A stretch of DNA of 19,384 bases. It comes from Candidatus Limnocylindrales bacterium. GTDB taxonomy: Bacteria; Chloroflexota; Limnocylindria; Limnocylindrales; CSP1-4. How positions within the stretch are numbered: position 1 is the stretch's first letter; the number at the start of each line of letters is the position of its first letter. Positions 1 through 6,791 of the stretch are shown one piece after another. Below the pieces are notes generated by a model, which saw nothing but the letters and a program-made list of their open reading frames with translations, had not been told where the DNA came from and searched no databases. Position numbers and translations under genes: made by a program. Location: assembly GCA_031292335.1 (NCBI GenBank), contig JARLHH010000035.1:1-19384 (forward strand). Reading direction: 5' to 3'.

Positions 1-99
1 CGGGTTATCCGGGTGTATGTCTGCACCATGTGCGGCCGCATCGGAACGGAGGACCTGCCTCTTGTTGACCTGGCCCGAGGGACAGCCCCGCTGGGGTCG

Positions 100-339
100 T
101 CAGCCTTCGGACAGCCACTGCGCGATGTCGCCCGCCGAGGGAATCCTGCCGTAGCTGCGGATCCGCCCGTCGATGATCAGGCCGGGGGTGCTCAGGATGC
201 CGTGGGCGACGATCTCGCGCGGGTCGGTGACGTGGACGACCTCGGCCTCGACCCCGGCCAGCGTGATCGCCTCCCGGGCGTTCGCCTCCACCCGCCTGCA
301 GTTGTTGCAGCCGGGCCCCAGCACTTCGATGGTGCGCAT
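100..339 (-). CDS. Thioredoxin-like small redox protein (CNNC active site)
   Basis: This 79-residue protein has the size and shape of the 'redox-active disulfide protein 2' thioredoxin-fold family. The redox pair is C11-N-N-C14, following a short beta strand (RTIEVLGPG). A cis-proline segment is present at residues 50-54 (STPGL). It is a cytoplasmic dithiol/disulfide protein, and the family often sits beside DUF318/ArsP-type permeases. The ATG follows an AGGAGA ribosome binding site that includes the TAG stop of the permease, so this is the last gene of the arsR-permease-thioredoxin operon. I infer that it reduces or delivers the permease substrate; the sequence alone does not prove this. The 99 bases beyond its stop show no further gene. 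Confidence 0.85.
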   Translation of the reverse strand: MRTIEVLGPGCNNCRRVEANAREAITLAGVEAEVVHVTDPREIVAHGILSTPGLIIDGRIRSYGRIPSAGDIAQWLSEG

Positions 340-350
340 GGTTCGTTCTC

Positions 351-1394
351 CTACGCGATGAGGAAGTTGAACAGGTAGCCGACGAAGAGGATTCCGGCGG
401 TCACGATCCCGGCGAAGACCGCGATCAGCGGGGTCTTGATGACCTTCTTGAGGATGATGAACTCGGGCAGGCTGATGGCCGTGATCGCCATCATGAAGCC
501 GAGCGTCGTGCCCAGCGGCATCCCCTTGCCGAGCAACGCCTGCACGATGGGGATCGTCCCGGCGGCATTCGAGTAGAGCGGGATCGCGATCAGCACCACG
601 ATGGGCACTGCGAACGGGTTGGAACGCCCACCGATTGCCGTCACCAGCTCTGTCGGCACGTACCCGTGGATCAAGGCCCCGATGCCGATCCCGACCAGCA
701 GGTACGGGGCGATCTTGCGGACGAGGTCGCGGGTGTACCCCCACGCGTCCGAAAGGCGCTCGGCCCATGTCAGGCTGATCTGGATCGAGCTGCCGCCTGT
801 GCCCTGGAGCGCCCAGACGTAGTCCTCGACATATCGCTCCATCCGGAGCCGCCCGATCAGAAGGCCGCCGACGATCGCCACGACGAGCCCGGCGGCCATG
901 TAGACGAGGGCGATGCCCGGGCCGAACAGCCCCCAAAGCAGGACGAGGGCGACCTCGTTCACCATCGGTGAGCTGATCAGGAAGGCGAACGTGACGCCAA
1001 GCGGGATGCCTGACTCGACGAAGCCGATGAAGAGCGGCACCGCCGAGCACGAGCAGAACGGGGTGACGATGCCGAAGGAGGCGGCAGCCACGGTGCCGGC
1101 CAGCACGCCGCGGCCCTCGAGGGCAATCCGGACACGCTCCGGCGGGAAGAAGCTGCGAATGAGGGTGACGGCCGTCACGATGCCGAGCAGCAGGAGGAGC
1201 ACCTTCGGCACATCGAGGAGGAAGAACGCGACCGCGTCGCCGAGGTGCGAGCCGCGTTGCAGACCGAGCAGGGTGAACGACGCCCAGTCGGCGAGCGGGG
1301 CATTGGCGAGCCACGCGACGAGCCACGCCGCGACCGAGGCCCCCACGACGAGGGGCAGCGGCAGACGCGGTCGGTGGAGCGCCAGCGTCGTCAC
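351..1394 (-). CDS. ArsP/DUF318-type permease
   Basis: This is a 347-residue integral membrane protein of the predicted permease family PF03773 (ArsP_1/UPF0718). It has about eight to ten hydrophobic segments. The family signature is clear: C114-S-C116 in the TPFCSCSAVP motif, then a segment with SSPMVNE near residues 141-147, and a matching second half with the YSNAAGTIPI and SLPEF motifs. Characterised members export organoarsenicals or other thiophilic compounds, and the cysteine pair fits that. The start is GTG inside a GTGA overlap with the arsR stop, implying translational coupling. An ArsR regulator upstream and a dithiol protein downstream support metal or metalloid efflux. The actual substrate cannot be read from the sequence. 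Confidence 0.85.
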   Translation of the reverse strand: MTTLALHRPRLPLPLVVGASVAAWLVAWLANAPLADWASFTLLGLQRGSHLGDAVAFFLLDVPKVLLLLLGIVTAVTLIRSFFPPERVRIALEGRGVLAGTVAAASFGIVTPFCSCSAVPLFIGFVESGIPLGVTFAFLISSPMVNEVALVLLWGLFGPGIALVYMAAGLVVAIVGGLLIGRLRMERYVEDYVWALQGTGGSSIQISLTWAERLSDAWGYTRDLVRKIAPYLLVGIGIGALIHGYVPTELVTAIGGRSNPFAVPIVVLIAIPLYSNAAGTIPIVQALLGKGMPLGTTLGFMMAITAISLPEFIILKKVIKTPLIAVFAGIVTAGILFVGYLFNFLIA

Positions 1395-1720
1395 CGGAGC
1401 AGCTCGTCGATGATTGTGGCGGCGGCGGTGCAGGCCGCCTCGTCGCGCTCGTAGTAGACGAGGCGGCTATCCGGTCCCTGCCGGGTGGCGCGAACGAGTC
1501 CCGCCTCGCGCAGCGTCGCAAGGTGGTTCGACACGTTGTTCTGCCGCTGGCCGAGGGCCGCTGCCATCTCGCAGACGCAGTGCGGGCCGCTTCTCAGCAG
1601 GGCCAGGATGCCGGCCCGAGATCCATCGGCCAGCAGGGCGGCCGTCTCCACGGCGGCACTCACCTCCGGGGTGGGCAGATCGAGGCGAGGGCCGGAGAGG
1701 ACGGGAAGTTCAACGGACAT
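1391..1720 (-). CDS. ArsR/SmtB-family repressor with CVC metal-binding motif
   Basis: This 109-residue winged-helix repressor is the first gene of the permease operon. The alpha-3 region carries H47-C48-V-C50-E, the classical metal-binding signature (ELCVCDL-like) of arsenic-, antimony- or soft-metal-responsive ArsR proteins. The recognition helix follows (QNNVSNHLATLREAGLV, about residues 60-76), then the wing (DSRLVYYE). A further cysteine lies at position 97. Such proteins repress their own operon and release DNA on binding the metal. The product overlaps the permease by 4 nt. The cysteine motif supports As(III)/Sb(III)-type sensing better than sulfur sensing, but which ligand is used remains inference. 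Confidence 0.9.
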   Translation of the reverse strand: MSVELPVLSGPRLDLPTPEVSAAVETAALLADGSRAGILALLRSGPHCVCEMAAALGQRQNNVSNHLATLREAGLVRATRQGPDSRLVYYERDEAACTAAATIIDELLR

Positions 1721-1831
1721 GCGGCGGCCTCGTGGAGGGAGCGGTGGCCGGCAAGCGGGAAGGCTGCCGCGGGCGTCGCGGGAGCGGCCAGGCCAGTCGA
1801 CATCTCAGGACTGACTGTCTCAACTCTGGCT

Positions 1832-1837
1832 GATATA
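1832..1837 (-). promoter_or_regulatory. Possible -10 element of the arsR-permease operon
   Basis: Read on the minus strand this is TATATC, an AT-rich island in a very GC-rich leader about 115 nt before the arsR start. No well-spaced -35 box is evident. It is offered as a candidate only because such AT-rich patches are rare here. Confidence 0.2.
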
Positions 1838-1870
1838 ACCAAGGGCCATTTGTCACGGAGCGAGGTGCCG

Positions 1871-1937
1871 GCCAATCTGCATGGGGTACCAACGCCACCG
1901 TTGGCATCGTATTGGCAGCCCTCTACACGCCAATCTG
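1871..1937. repeat. Cluster of GCCAAT/ATTGGC half-sites between lgt and arsR
   Basis: The 267-bp gap between lgt and arsR holds a group of related short repeats. GCCAATCTG occurs twice as a direct repeat (1871-1879 and 1929-1937). ATTGGC (1911-1916) forms a perfect inverted pair with GCCAAT (1929-1934). CCAACG (1889-1894) forms a 6-bp stem with CGTTGG (1899-1904). The group lies 150-220 nt upstream of arsR and just beyond the 3' end of lgt. It could be an operator, a structured 3' end or chance. No function is assigned. Confidence 0.3.
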
Positions 1938-1987
1938 GACGAACTCGACCAAGGCGCCGATCGACCCCCGTTGCTCGCCAGGGACGG

Positions 1988-2851
1988 TCAAGCGTCCTCT
2001 ATCGCCGGGCGGTCCTCCACCGCTGTGGGTGGCCCGAGGTGAGTGGGTCGGGCGTGGCGGACGACGAGGATGATCGCCGCAGCGAGGACAGTGATGGTCG
2101 CCACGATCTGCGCGGTCGGGACGCCGAAGAAGGTCCAGTTGTCGGCCTTGAGCGTCTCCACGGCGAAGCGAACGGCGCCGTACCAGACGAAGAACACGAG
2201 GAGCAGGTCGCCGGGCCGGAGCCGGGCCGCGAACCGCCGTGCCAGCCAGATCAGAACGAGCGCGCCGACGAGGCCCGACAGCGACTCGTACAGGAACATC
2301 GGCTGGAAGTGCTGGCCGAGGGTCGCGGTCGGGTCGGAGCCCGGCGGACACGCATAGCCCTGGGTGCGGTACTGGCACTCGATGGCGATCCCCCAGGGCA
2401 GGTTCGTCGGGGAGCCGTAGAGCTCCTGGTTGAAGAAGTTGCCCCAGCGCGCGATGGCCTGCATCACGAACAGCCCGGGTGCGACCGCGTCCGCCCAGCG
2501 CAGGAAGGGCTGCTGCTTCCAGCGTGCGTAGAGGTACGCGGCGACCGTCCCGGCGATGATCCCGCCGTACACGCCGAGGCCCGAGTAGGGTGGCAGCACG
2601 ATCCGGAGCAGGTCGTCTCGGTAGAGCTGCCACTGGTCGATCACGTGGTAGAGCCGTCCGCCGGCGAGGGCTGCGATCGCGACGACGATCATCGCGTTCG
2701 GAAGCAGCCTGACATCGAGCCCTCGCCACCGTGCCTCGTGGCTGATCACGAGATAGGCCGCCGCAAGCCCGACGGCGTAGGCGATGCCGTACCAGTGAAC
2801 GGCGAGCGGACCGATCGAGAACGCGATCGGGGACGGGGTCAGGTCGATCAC
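1988..2851 (-). CDS. lgt: Prolipoprotein diacylglyceryl transferase Lgt
   Basis: Lgt moves a diacylglyceryl group from phosphatidylglycerol to the lipobox cysteine of prolipoproteins in the cytoplasmic membrane, the first step of lipoprotein maturation. The 287-residue product has the usual length and about seven membrane segments. It has the N-terminal FSIGPLAVHWYGI motif, the YSGLGVYGG motif (about 89-97), the Lgt signature ARWGNFFNQELYG (residues 134-146) and the later QPMFLYE motif. The start is GTG (VIDLTPSP), which matches where family members begin, although no strong ribosome binding site precedes it. It lies 80 bp downstream of the methyltransferase gene on the same strand and may be cotranscribed with it. 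Confidence 0.95.
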   Translation of the reverse strand: MIDLTPSPIAFSIGPLAVHWYGIAYAVGLAAAYLVISHEARWRGLDVRLLPNAMIVVAIAALAGGRLYHVIDQWQLYRDDLLRIVLPPYSGLGVYGGIIAGTVAAYLYARWKQQPFLRWADAVAPGLFVMQAIARWGNFFNQELYGSPTNLPWGIAIECQYRTQGYACPPGSDPTATLGQHFQPMFLYESLSGLVGALVLIWLARRFAARLRPGDLLLVFFVWYGAVRFAVETLKADNWTFFGVPTAQIVATITVLAAAIILVVRHARPTHLGPPTAVEDRPAIEDA

Positions 2852-2888
2852 GGCTGGAAGTGTGGCAGTGATCGCCGATCCGCCGCGA

Positions 2889-2903
2889 TGCAGGCCTCCT
2901 GCA
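2889..2903. repeat. Small perfect hairpin between methyltransferase and lgt
   Basis: A 6-bp perfect inverted repeat (TGCAGG / CCTGCA) with a 3-nt loop lies in the 80-bp gap upstream of lgt. It has no T-tract, so a true terminator is doubtful. It may be a processing or attenuation element. Confidence 0.2.
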
Positions 2904-2931
2904 ACAGTGTCCCCACCCGACGCTCCACGCG

Positions 2932-3564
2932 TCAGACGTGAACCGAGGCGACCCTGACTGCCCGCACGATCGCGTCGATCGGGCCGCGGCCGTCCGGGGC
3001 CCGGCGCCGCATCGTCTCGGCCCGCTCAACCCGGTAACCCGTCAGCTCGGCGGCGATCTCGGCCGGCGAGACGAGAACGTCCGGGTCCTGGGGGCCGCCG
3101 ACGCCGTTCGCGAGGTTCGTCCGGTCGTGGGCGACGACCAGGAGCGTCCCGCCGATCGCGACGGCATTGGCCGCCCGCGCGTAGACCGCGCGCCGCTCCT
3201 CGCGCGGGAGATGGATGAAGAACAGCGTCACCAGGTCGTACGCCCGGGCCTCCGGTGTCCACTCCAGCAGGTCGGCAAGCTGCCAGTCGACCTCGAGGCC
3301 GCCTGCCTCGGCGCGCGCCCGCCCTCGCTCGATCGCCACCCCGGAGAAGTCGACCGCCGTCACCTGCCAGCCCTGGCGGGCGAGCCAGGTGGCGTTGCGC
3401 CCGTCGCCCGCCCCGAGGTCGAGGGCGCGCCCGGGCCGGAGCGACCCGATCTCATCGACGAGGGTCGGATCGGGCTCGCTCGACTCGATCGGCTCCTGTG
3501 CGGCATGCCGCTGGTCCCACAGCGCTTGCCGGCTCTGCGCGGGCGTCAGGTCGTGGTCGCTCAC
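2932..3564 (-). CDS. Class I SAM-dependent methyltransferase
   Basis: This 210-residue protein has the Rossmann-type methyltransferase fold. The SAM-binding motif I is LDLGAGDGRN at residues 48-57, the acidic end of strand 2 is the TAVDFS motif, and a motif near ADLLEW follows. The overall pattern resembles TehB/thiopurine-type small-molecule methyltransferases, which often detoxify metalloids or thiols. The substrate cannot be deduced. An open frame continues further upstream, but I chose GTG at 3562-3564 because it overlaps the sigma-factor stop (GTGA) and gives a normal N terminus (VSDHDLTPAQ). The gene is therefore translationally coupled to the sigma factor, which suggests a shared stress response. 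Confidence 0.85.
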   Translation of the reverse strand: MSDHDLTPAQSRQALWDQRHAAQEPIESSEPDPTLVDEIGSLRPGRALDLGAGDGRNATWLARQGWQVTAVDFSGVAIERGRARAEAGGLEVDWQLADLLEWTPEARAYDLVTLFFIHLPREERRAVYARAANAVAIGGTLLVVAHDRTNLANGVGGPQDPDVLVSPAEIAAELTGYRVERAETMRRRAPDGRGPIDAIVRAVRVASVHV

Positions 3565-4358
3565 GGCCAGCCTCGCCGGCCGACCTGGTCGTCCAGGTGG
3601 TCGTGGATCCGCGTTGCCATGGCGTCCTCCACGACCGTGTCGGGGTCGCGCAGGCCGCCCAGCGTTGCCCGGACGCCGACGAGGCTGGCGTACAGAGGCG
3701 GGCAGGTGGGGCACGCCTCCAGGTGCCTCTCGACCGCTGACCGCGTCGCCTCGTCGAGCTCGCCGTCGAGGTAGGCGGAGACGTGCCGCCGGGCACGCCA
3801 GCAGCGCAGGGGCTGGGCGAGGCTGGCCTGGCGCCGCTCGTCGTCCTCGGCGAGCGCGCTCACAAGCTGCATCCGGCCCCGCCGCAGGCGCTGCTTGGTC
3901 GCCGGAAGCCCCGTGGACATCGCCCGGGCGATCTCCGCCGCCGTCCAGCCGAGCACGTCGTGGAGCACGACCGTGACGCGGTAGATGGTCGGGAGCCGAG
4001 CCAGCGCATCCTCGAGCTCGTCGCGGAGCTCGGCGCGCTCGAGCACGAGCTCCGGTGCCACGGAGTACCGGTCATCCTGCCAGTCGGCCTCGACTGCGTC
4101 GATGTCGAGCTCGTCGTGATGCGCACGTGAGCGGTCGATGACGCGGTTGACAAGGCTGCGCCGAAGCCACGCGCCGAGCGAGGCCGGGTCGCGAAGCTGG
4201 TCGCGGCGCCGCCAGGCGCCCACGATCGTCTCCTGAGCGCAGTCCTCGGCCTGGTCCGCGTCCCGGACGAGGCGGGTCGCGAGGTGCACGAGCCGCGGGA
4301 GCTCGGCCGCGAGCGCGGCCGCGAACTCGTTCCCGTCGGGCTTCCCGTCGACCTGCAA
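3561..4358 (-). CDS. ECF-type sigma factor with C-terminal zf-HC2 anti-sigma-like zinc finger
   Basis: This is an RNA polymerase sigma-70 family protein of the extracytoplasmic-function type. Region 2 (about residues 22-80) contains the DADQAEDCAQETIVGAW helix and the NRVIDRSR motif. Region 4 (about 105-170) has LARLPTIYRVTVVLHDVLG, then the HTH TAAEIARAMS and the KQRLRRGRM tail. About 25 residues later comes a zf-HC2 module with H192, H212, C216 and C219, the zinc motif normally found in separate anti-sigma factors. The total is 265 residues if it starts at TTG 4356-4358, which follows a GAGGG ribosome binding site. No ATG or GTG lies nearby in frame, so the start is uncertain. The fusion suggests a built-in zinc or redox switch. 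Confidence 0.8.
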   Translation of the reverse strand: MQVDGKPDGNEFAAALAAELPRLVHLATRLVRDADQAEDCAQETIVGAWRRRDQLRDPASLGAWLRRSLVNRVIDRSRAHHDELDIDAVEADWQDDRYSVAPELVLERAELRDELEDALARLPTIYRVTVVLHDVLGWTAAEIARAMSTGLPATKQRLRRGRMQLVSALAEDDERRQASLAQPLRCWRARRHVSAYLDGELDEATRSAVERHLEACPTCPPLYASLVGVRATLGGLRDPDTVVEDAMATRIHDHLDDQVGRRGWP

Positions 4359-4378
4359 CTCGACCCTCGCGGCGTGGC

Positions 4379-4591
4379 TCAGCGCGCCTTCGATTTCGTG
4401 CTGACCCGCAGGAGCGCGTAGAGCGGGCAGAAGCCAACGATACCCGTGACGAGCGCGATCGCGGCGACGAGCGCCACGACGTAGAGCAGGGGCCCGCTGA
4501 CGGCCCCGCCGACGGCGACCGCGCCGAGCGCGATCCCGAGCACGACGCGGACGACGCGATCGAGGGGAGCCTCGTTGATCTCGAGCTTCAT
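4379..4591 (-). CDS. DUF2892 (YgaP transmembrane domain) protein
   Basis: This 70-residue protein begins with an amphipathic stretch (MKLEINEAPLDRVVRVVLG). Two hydrophobic helices follow (about 15-33 and 35-53), then a conserved-looking GFCPLYALL motif and a basic tail (STKSKAR). This matches DUF2892/YgaP_TM (PF11127), a small inner-membrane domain often found alone or fused to rhodanese. The ATG is preceded by GGAAGGA, so longer in-frame starts are not needed. It is the first gene of the minus-strand operon leading to the sigma factor, with a 20-nt gap between the two. The single cysteine (C55) might be functional, but its role is unknown. Confidence 0.8.
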   Translation of the reverse strand: MKLEINEAPLDRVVRVVLGIALGAVAVGGAVSGPLLYVVALVAAIALVTGIVGFCPLYALLRVSTKSKAR

Positions 4592-4656
4592 GTCTGGTTC
4601 CTTCCAGTGTCGACGGGGCGTCGCCCGTCCGTGCATGGATGACGAGACCCCGCCAC

Positions 4657-4733
4657 GGATCGATACATCCGGCGCCGACACAATCGGGCGAGGTAGAACC
4701 GCGAAGACGCCCCAAGCCTGGATGTATCCATCC
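4657..4733. promoter_or_regulatory. Paired 14-bp sites in a divergent promoter region
   Basis: The region between the divergent DUF2892/sigma operon and the CMD-methyltransferase gene holds two related sites. Site 1 is GGATCGATACATCC at 4657-4670. Site 2 is GGATGTATCCATCC at 4720-4733, whose reverse complement differs from site 1 at one base. Each is close to a palindrome and both are followed by GGC. The centres are 63 bp apart, about six helical turns. I infer an operator pair serving both directions. The regulator is unknown; the neighbouring sigma factor or either ArsR protein are candidates. Confidence 0.5.
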
Positions 4734-4794
4734 GGCTCGATGATCCGTCCCTGTGTTGAAGGAACCATGCCCGGACAATGGAAAGGTGCGGATC

Positions 4795-5820
4795 GTGATC
4801 AGCTCACCTGAACCAGCCGGTCGACCGAGGCTCACGGCGCGCGTCCTCCGGCGCTGGCTCCCACCGCTTGCCCGACACGCTCCCGACCTCCTCACGGCGT
4901 ATGTGGTTCCGGGTCGAGTGGAACCTCGGCTGCGAGAGGCGGCGATGCTCGGCGTCACGTCGATCAACCGCTGTGCGGCATGCGAGAGGGTCCACGGGCG
5001 GTGGGGCCGCGCGGCTGGTCTCCGGCTCGAGCGACTCGCACCAGCAGAGGCATCCGCCTACACGTACGGGCAGGCGCTTGCCGTTGTCGGCCTGGCCGGC
5101 GCCGAACCGCCCGCCGACCTGAGCACGCGCCACAGGCGCGAGATCGAGGCGGCCGCGATCCTCATGCAACTCGCGAACCTGGCAGGCAACCGGTTCCTAG
5201 AGCGAGCGGCGCCTCGCTCCCAACTCCAGGTAGGCGACGCGCGCACAGCTCGGCTCCTTGACGCTGGGATGCGGGTCTTCGATCGTGCCGGAATCGGCCG
5301 GGCCCGGGCACGAGTCGCGGGCCGTGCCCGCGGCGACATCCTCGAGATTGGCGTCGGGACGGGGCTAAACCTCGCCGCATATCCGGCGGATGCGTCTCTG
5401 CACGGCATCGACGTGAGCGAGTCGGCGCTTGCGATCGCCGCGTCGCGAGCAAGCCGCCTCGGGCGGCGCGTCGCCCTGATCACCGGCGATTCCGCGGCGC
5501 TACCCTACCCGGACGCGTCGTTCGACGCGGTGGTCGCCACGTTCGTGCTTTGCTCTGTTGGCGATGTTGGGGCGACGCTCCGCGAGGCCCGCCGCGTCCT
5601 TCGCCCCGGCGGCCACGTCCGGCTCCTGGAGCACGCCCGAGGGGAGCACCCGGCCCTTGCCGGCATCCAGCACTGGCTTGCGCCCGCGTGGGCTCGCGCG
5701 AGCGGAGGATGCCGACTGGATCACGACGTTGTCGCGGCGGTGTCCAATGCCGGCCTTCACATCGTCGAGGAGCGGCGTCGGGGCGCGGGCGTTCTTGTGG
5801 AGATCGTGGCTGCCGCCTGA
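4795..5820 (+). CDS. AhpD/CMD-like domain fused to SAM methyltransferase
   Basis: This is a two-domain protein of about 341 residues. The N-terminal part (about 25-130) resembles the carboxymuconolactone decarboxylase/AhpD alkylhydroperoxidase fold: REAAMLGVTSINRC with the redox pair C60-A-A-C63 and H67 (CxxCxxxH). The C-terminal half is a class I methyltransferase of the UbiE/Methyltransf_11 type, with motif I ILEIGVGTGLN (about 182-192), acidic GIDVSE, DASFDAVVATFVL and the VLRPGGHVRLLEH motif. I chose GTG 4795, which follows AAAGG at a good spacing; GTG 4753 and GTG 4786 are in frame upstream. The gene is divergent from the sigma operon. A joint role in detoxifying reactive or electrophilic compounds is inference. 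Confidence 0.8.
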   Translation: MISSPEPAGRPRLTARVLRRWLPPLARHAPDLLTAYVVPGRVEPRLREAAMLGVTSINRCAACERVHGRWGRAAGLRLERLAPAEASAYTYGQALAVVGLAGAEPPADLSTRHRREIEAAAILMQLANLAGNRFLERAAPRSQLQVGDARTARLLDAGMRVFDRAGIGRARARVAGRARGDILEIGVGTGLNLAAYPADASLHGIDVSESALAIAASRASRLGRRVALITGDSAALPYPDASFDAVVATFVLCSVGDVGATLREARRVLRPGGHVRLLEHARGEHPALAGIQHWLAPAWARASGGCRLDHDVVAAVSNAGLHIVEERRRGAGVLVEIVAAA

Positions 5821-5882
5821 CGTCGCGACGACGCCGCAACGGTCCTGGTGGCCCAGCTTCTCGTGACTATTGGCCCCGCGCA

Positions 5883-5903
5883 TATATATGGCGTTCACAT
5901 ATA
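5883..5903. promoter_or_regulatory. Inverted-repeat operator candidate for the sulfur operon
   Basis: TATATATG (5883-5890), a 5-nt spacer and CACATATA (5896-5903) form an inverted repeat matching at 7 of 8 positions, in the only AT-rich patch of the 150-bp leader before the ArsR gene. Its size and symmetry suit a dimeric ArsR/SmtB repressor. It may overlap the promoter, but no clean -35 box is visible. Confidence 0.55.
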
Positions 5904-5974
5904 GTTCTTCTGGATCAGATGAACGGCGACAAAAACCTCGGGACCGGCTCGACGAATGGAGGCCTTGGAGCGTG

Positions 5975-6355
5975 ATGGAGCGGCAGAACGCCACCCACGA
6001 CATCGACGAGCTGCAGGCGTCGATGCTCCGTGCGCTGGCCAGCGCGCATCGCCTGCGGATCCTGCACCTGCTCGGTGCCGGGCCATTCGAGGTCAACGAG
6101 ATCTCCCGCGAGCTGGGCCAGGGCCAGGCTGCGACCTCCCAGCACCTCTCGGCCATGCGGTCGGTCGGCCTCGTCGTGGCGGTCCGGGACGGTCGAACCG
6201 TCCGCTATCGCCTGGCCGATCCACAGATCCTTCAGGCCTGCGAGCTCATGCGCTCGGTCCTCGTTCGACGACTGTTGGAGCTCGGCGACCTCGCTGCCGC
6301 TGCCTACGAGCCGGCACTCCAAGCCCTTCCATCCACCGAGGTGCATCACTCGTGA
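5975..6355 (+). CDS. ArsR-family regulator of the sulfur-relay operon
   Basis: This 126-residue winged-helix protein opens the DsrE-TusA-Hdr operon. Its core runs from MLRALASAHRLRILHLLG (alpha-1/2) through FEVNEISRELGQGQAATSQHLSAMRSVGLV (HTH, recognition helix near residues 50-66) to the wing RDGRTVRYRL. Unlike the ArsR at 1391-1720 it lacks the CVC metal motif and has only one cysteine (in ILQACEL). Classical thiolate metal sensing, and the two-cysteine chemistry known from BigR/SqrR sulfane-sulfur sensors, are therefore not obvious. The ATG (or GTG just before it) follows GGAGG and GGAG sequences. Its stop overlaps the next start (GTGA). A role as autorepressor of the operon through the upstream inverted repeat is inferred from position. 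Confidence 0.88.
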   Translation: MERQNATHDIDELQASMLRALASAHRLRILHLLGAGPFEVNEISRELGQGQAATSQHLSAMRSVGLVVAVRDGRTVRYRLADPQILQACELMRSVLVRRLLELGDLAAAAYEPALQALPSTEVHHS

Positions 6356-6759
6356 GCGGTTCCCTCTCCCTCGTGCTGTTCTCGGGCACCGACGACAAGC
6401 TGATGGCGGCCGCCACGCTGGCCGCCGGGGCCGCCGCAATGGACCAGCAGGTCAACGTGATCCTGATGTTCTGGGCCCTTGACGCGTTTCGAAAGGACCG
6501 CATCGCGACTGCCCACGGCCTCGCCTACGACGCCGCGCGCCCCCGGCCGAACGAGCCCGTGGAGAACGTCGGCGCGCTGCCCTGGCTGGAGACATTCCGC
6601 CAGGCGAAAGAGCTCGGCGAGATGACCATCCGCGCCTGCTCCGGATCGCTCGACGCGCTGGGGCTCGACCCGGACGAGCTCGACCCGATCGTCGACAGCG
6701 CGGGCGGGATCGCCTCGTTCCTGATGGCTGCCGAGGGCAGCCAGATCCTCTTCATCTGA
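6352..6759 (+). CDS. DsrE2-type (DrsE_2) sulfur-transfer-like protein
   Basis: This is a 135-residue protein of the DsrE/F superfamily, closest in pattern to DsrE2 (PF13686). It begins with a hydrophobic strand (SLSLVLFSG), then a helix that includes KLMAAATLAAGAAAM. The conserved cysteine follows strand VTIRA-like sequence as I93-R-A-C96-S-G, then DALGL. The end is the family's typical GGIASFLMAAEGSQILFI. DsrE-type proteins carry a persulfide on a conserved cysteine and exchange it with TusA. The start is GTG, overlapping the ArsR stop by 4 nt. No N-terminal membrane anchor is obvious. Placement ahead of DsrE and tusA supports a sulfur-relay role; the donor is not known. Confidence 0.85.
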   Translation: MSGSLSLVLFSGTDDKLMAAATLAAGAAAMDQQVNVILMFWALDAFRKDRIATAHGLAYDAARPRPNEPVENVGALPWLETFRQAKELGEMTIRACSGSLDALGLDPDELDPIVDSAGGIASFLMAAEGSQILFI

Positions 6760-6791
6760 ACGCTCCCTGGGAGCGACGAAAGGAGCGCCAC

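Noticed and set aside
1..99. Possible gene or RNA at the left edge
   Set aside because: The short plus-strand frame is antisense to the thioredoxin gene and no tRNA-like fold or coding signature is visible.
3565..3714. Longer start for the methyltransferase at 3714
   Set aside because: It would overlap the sigma-factor zinc finger by 150 nt. The GTG in the GTGA overlap gives the usual family length.
4359..4967. Extended N terminus for the sigma factor reaching 4967
   Set aside because: The extension runs through the DUF2892 gene and the divergent promoter in another frame and is Arg-rich nonsense. A TTG after GAGGG gives a normal sigma N terminus.
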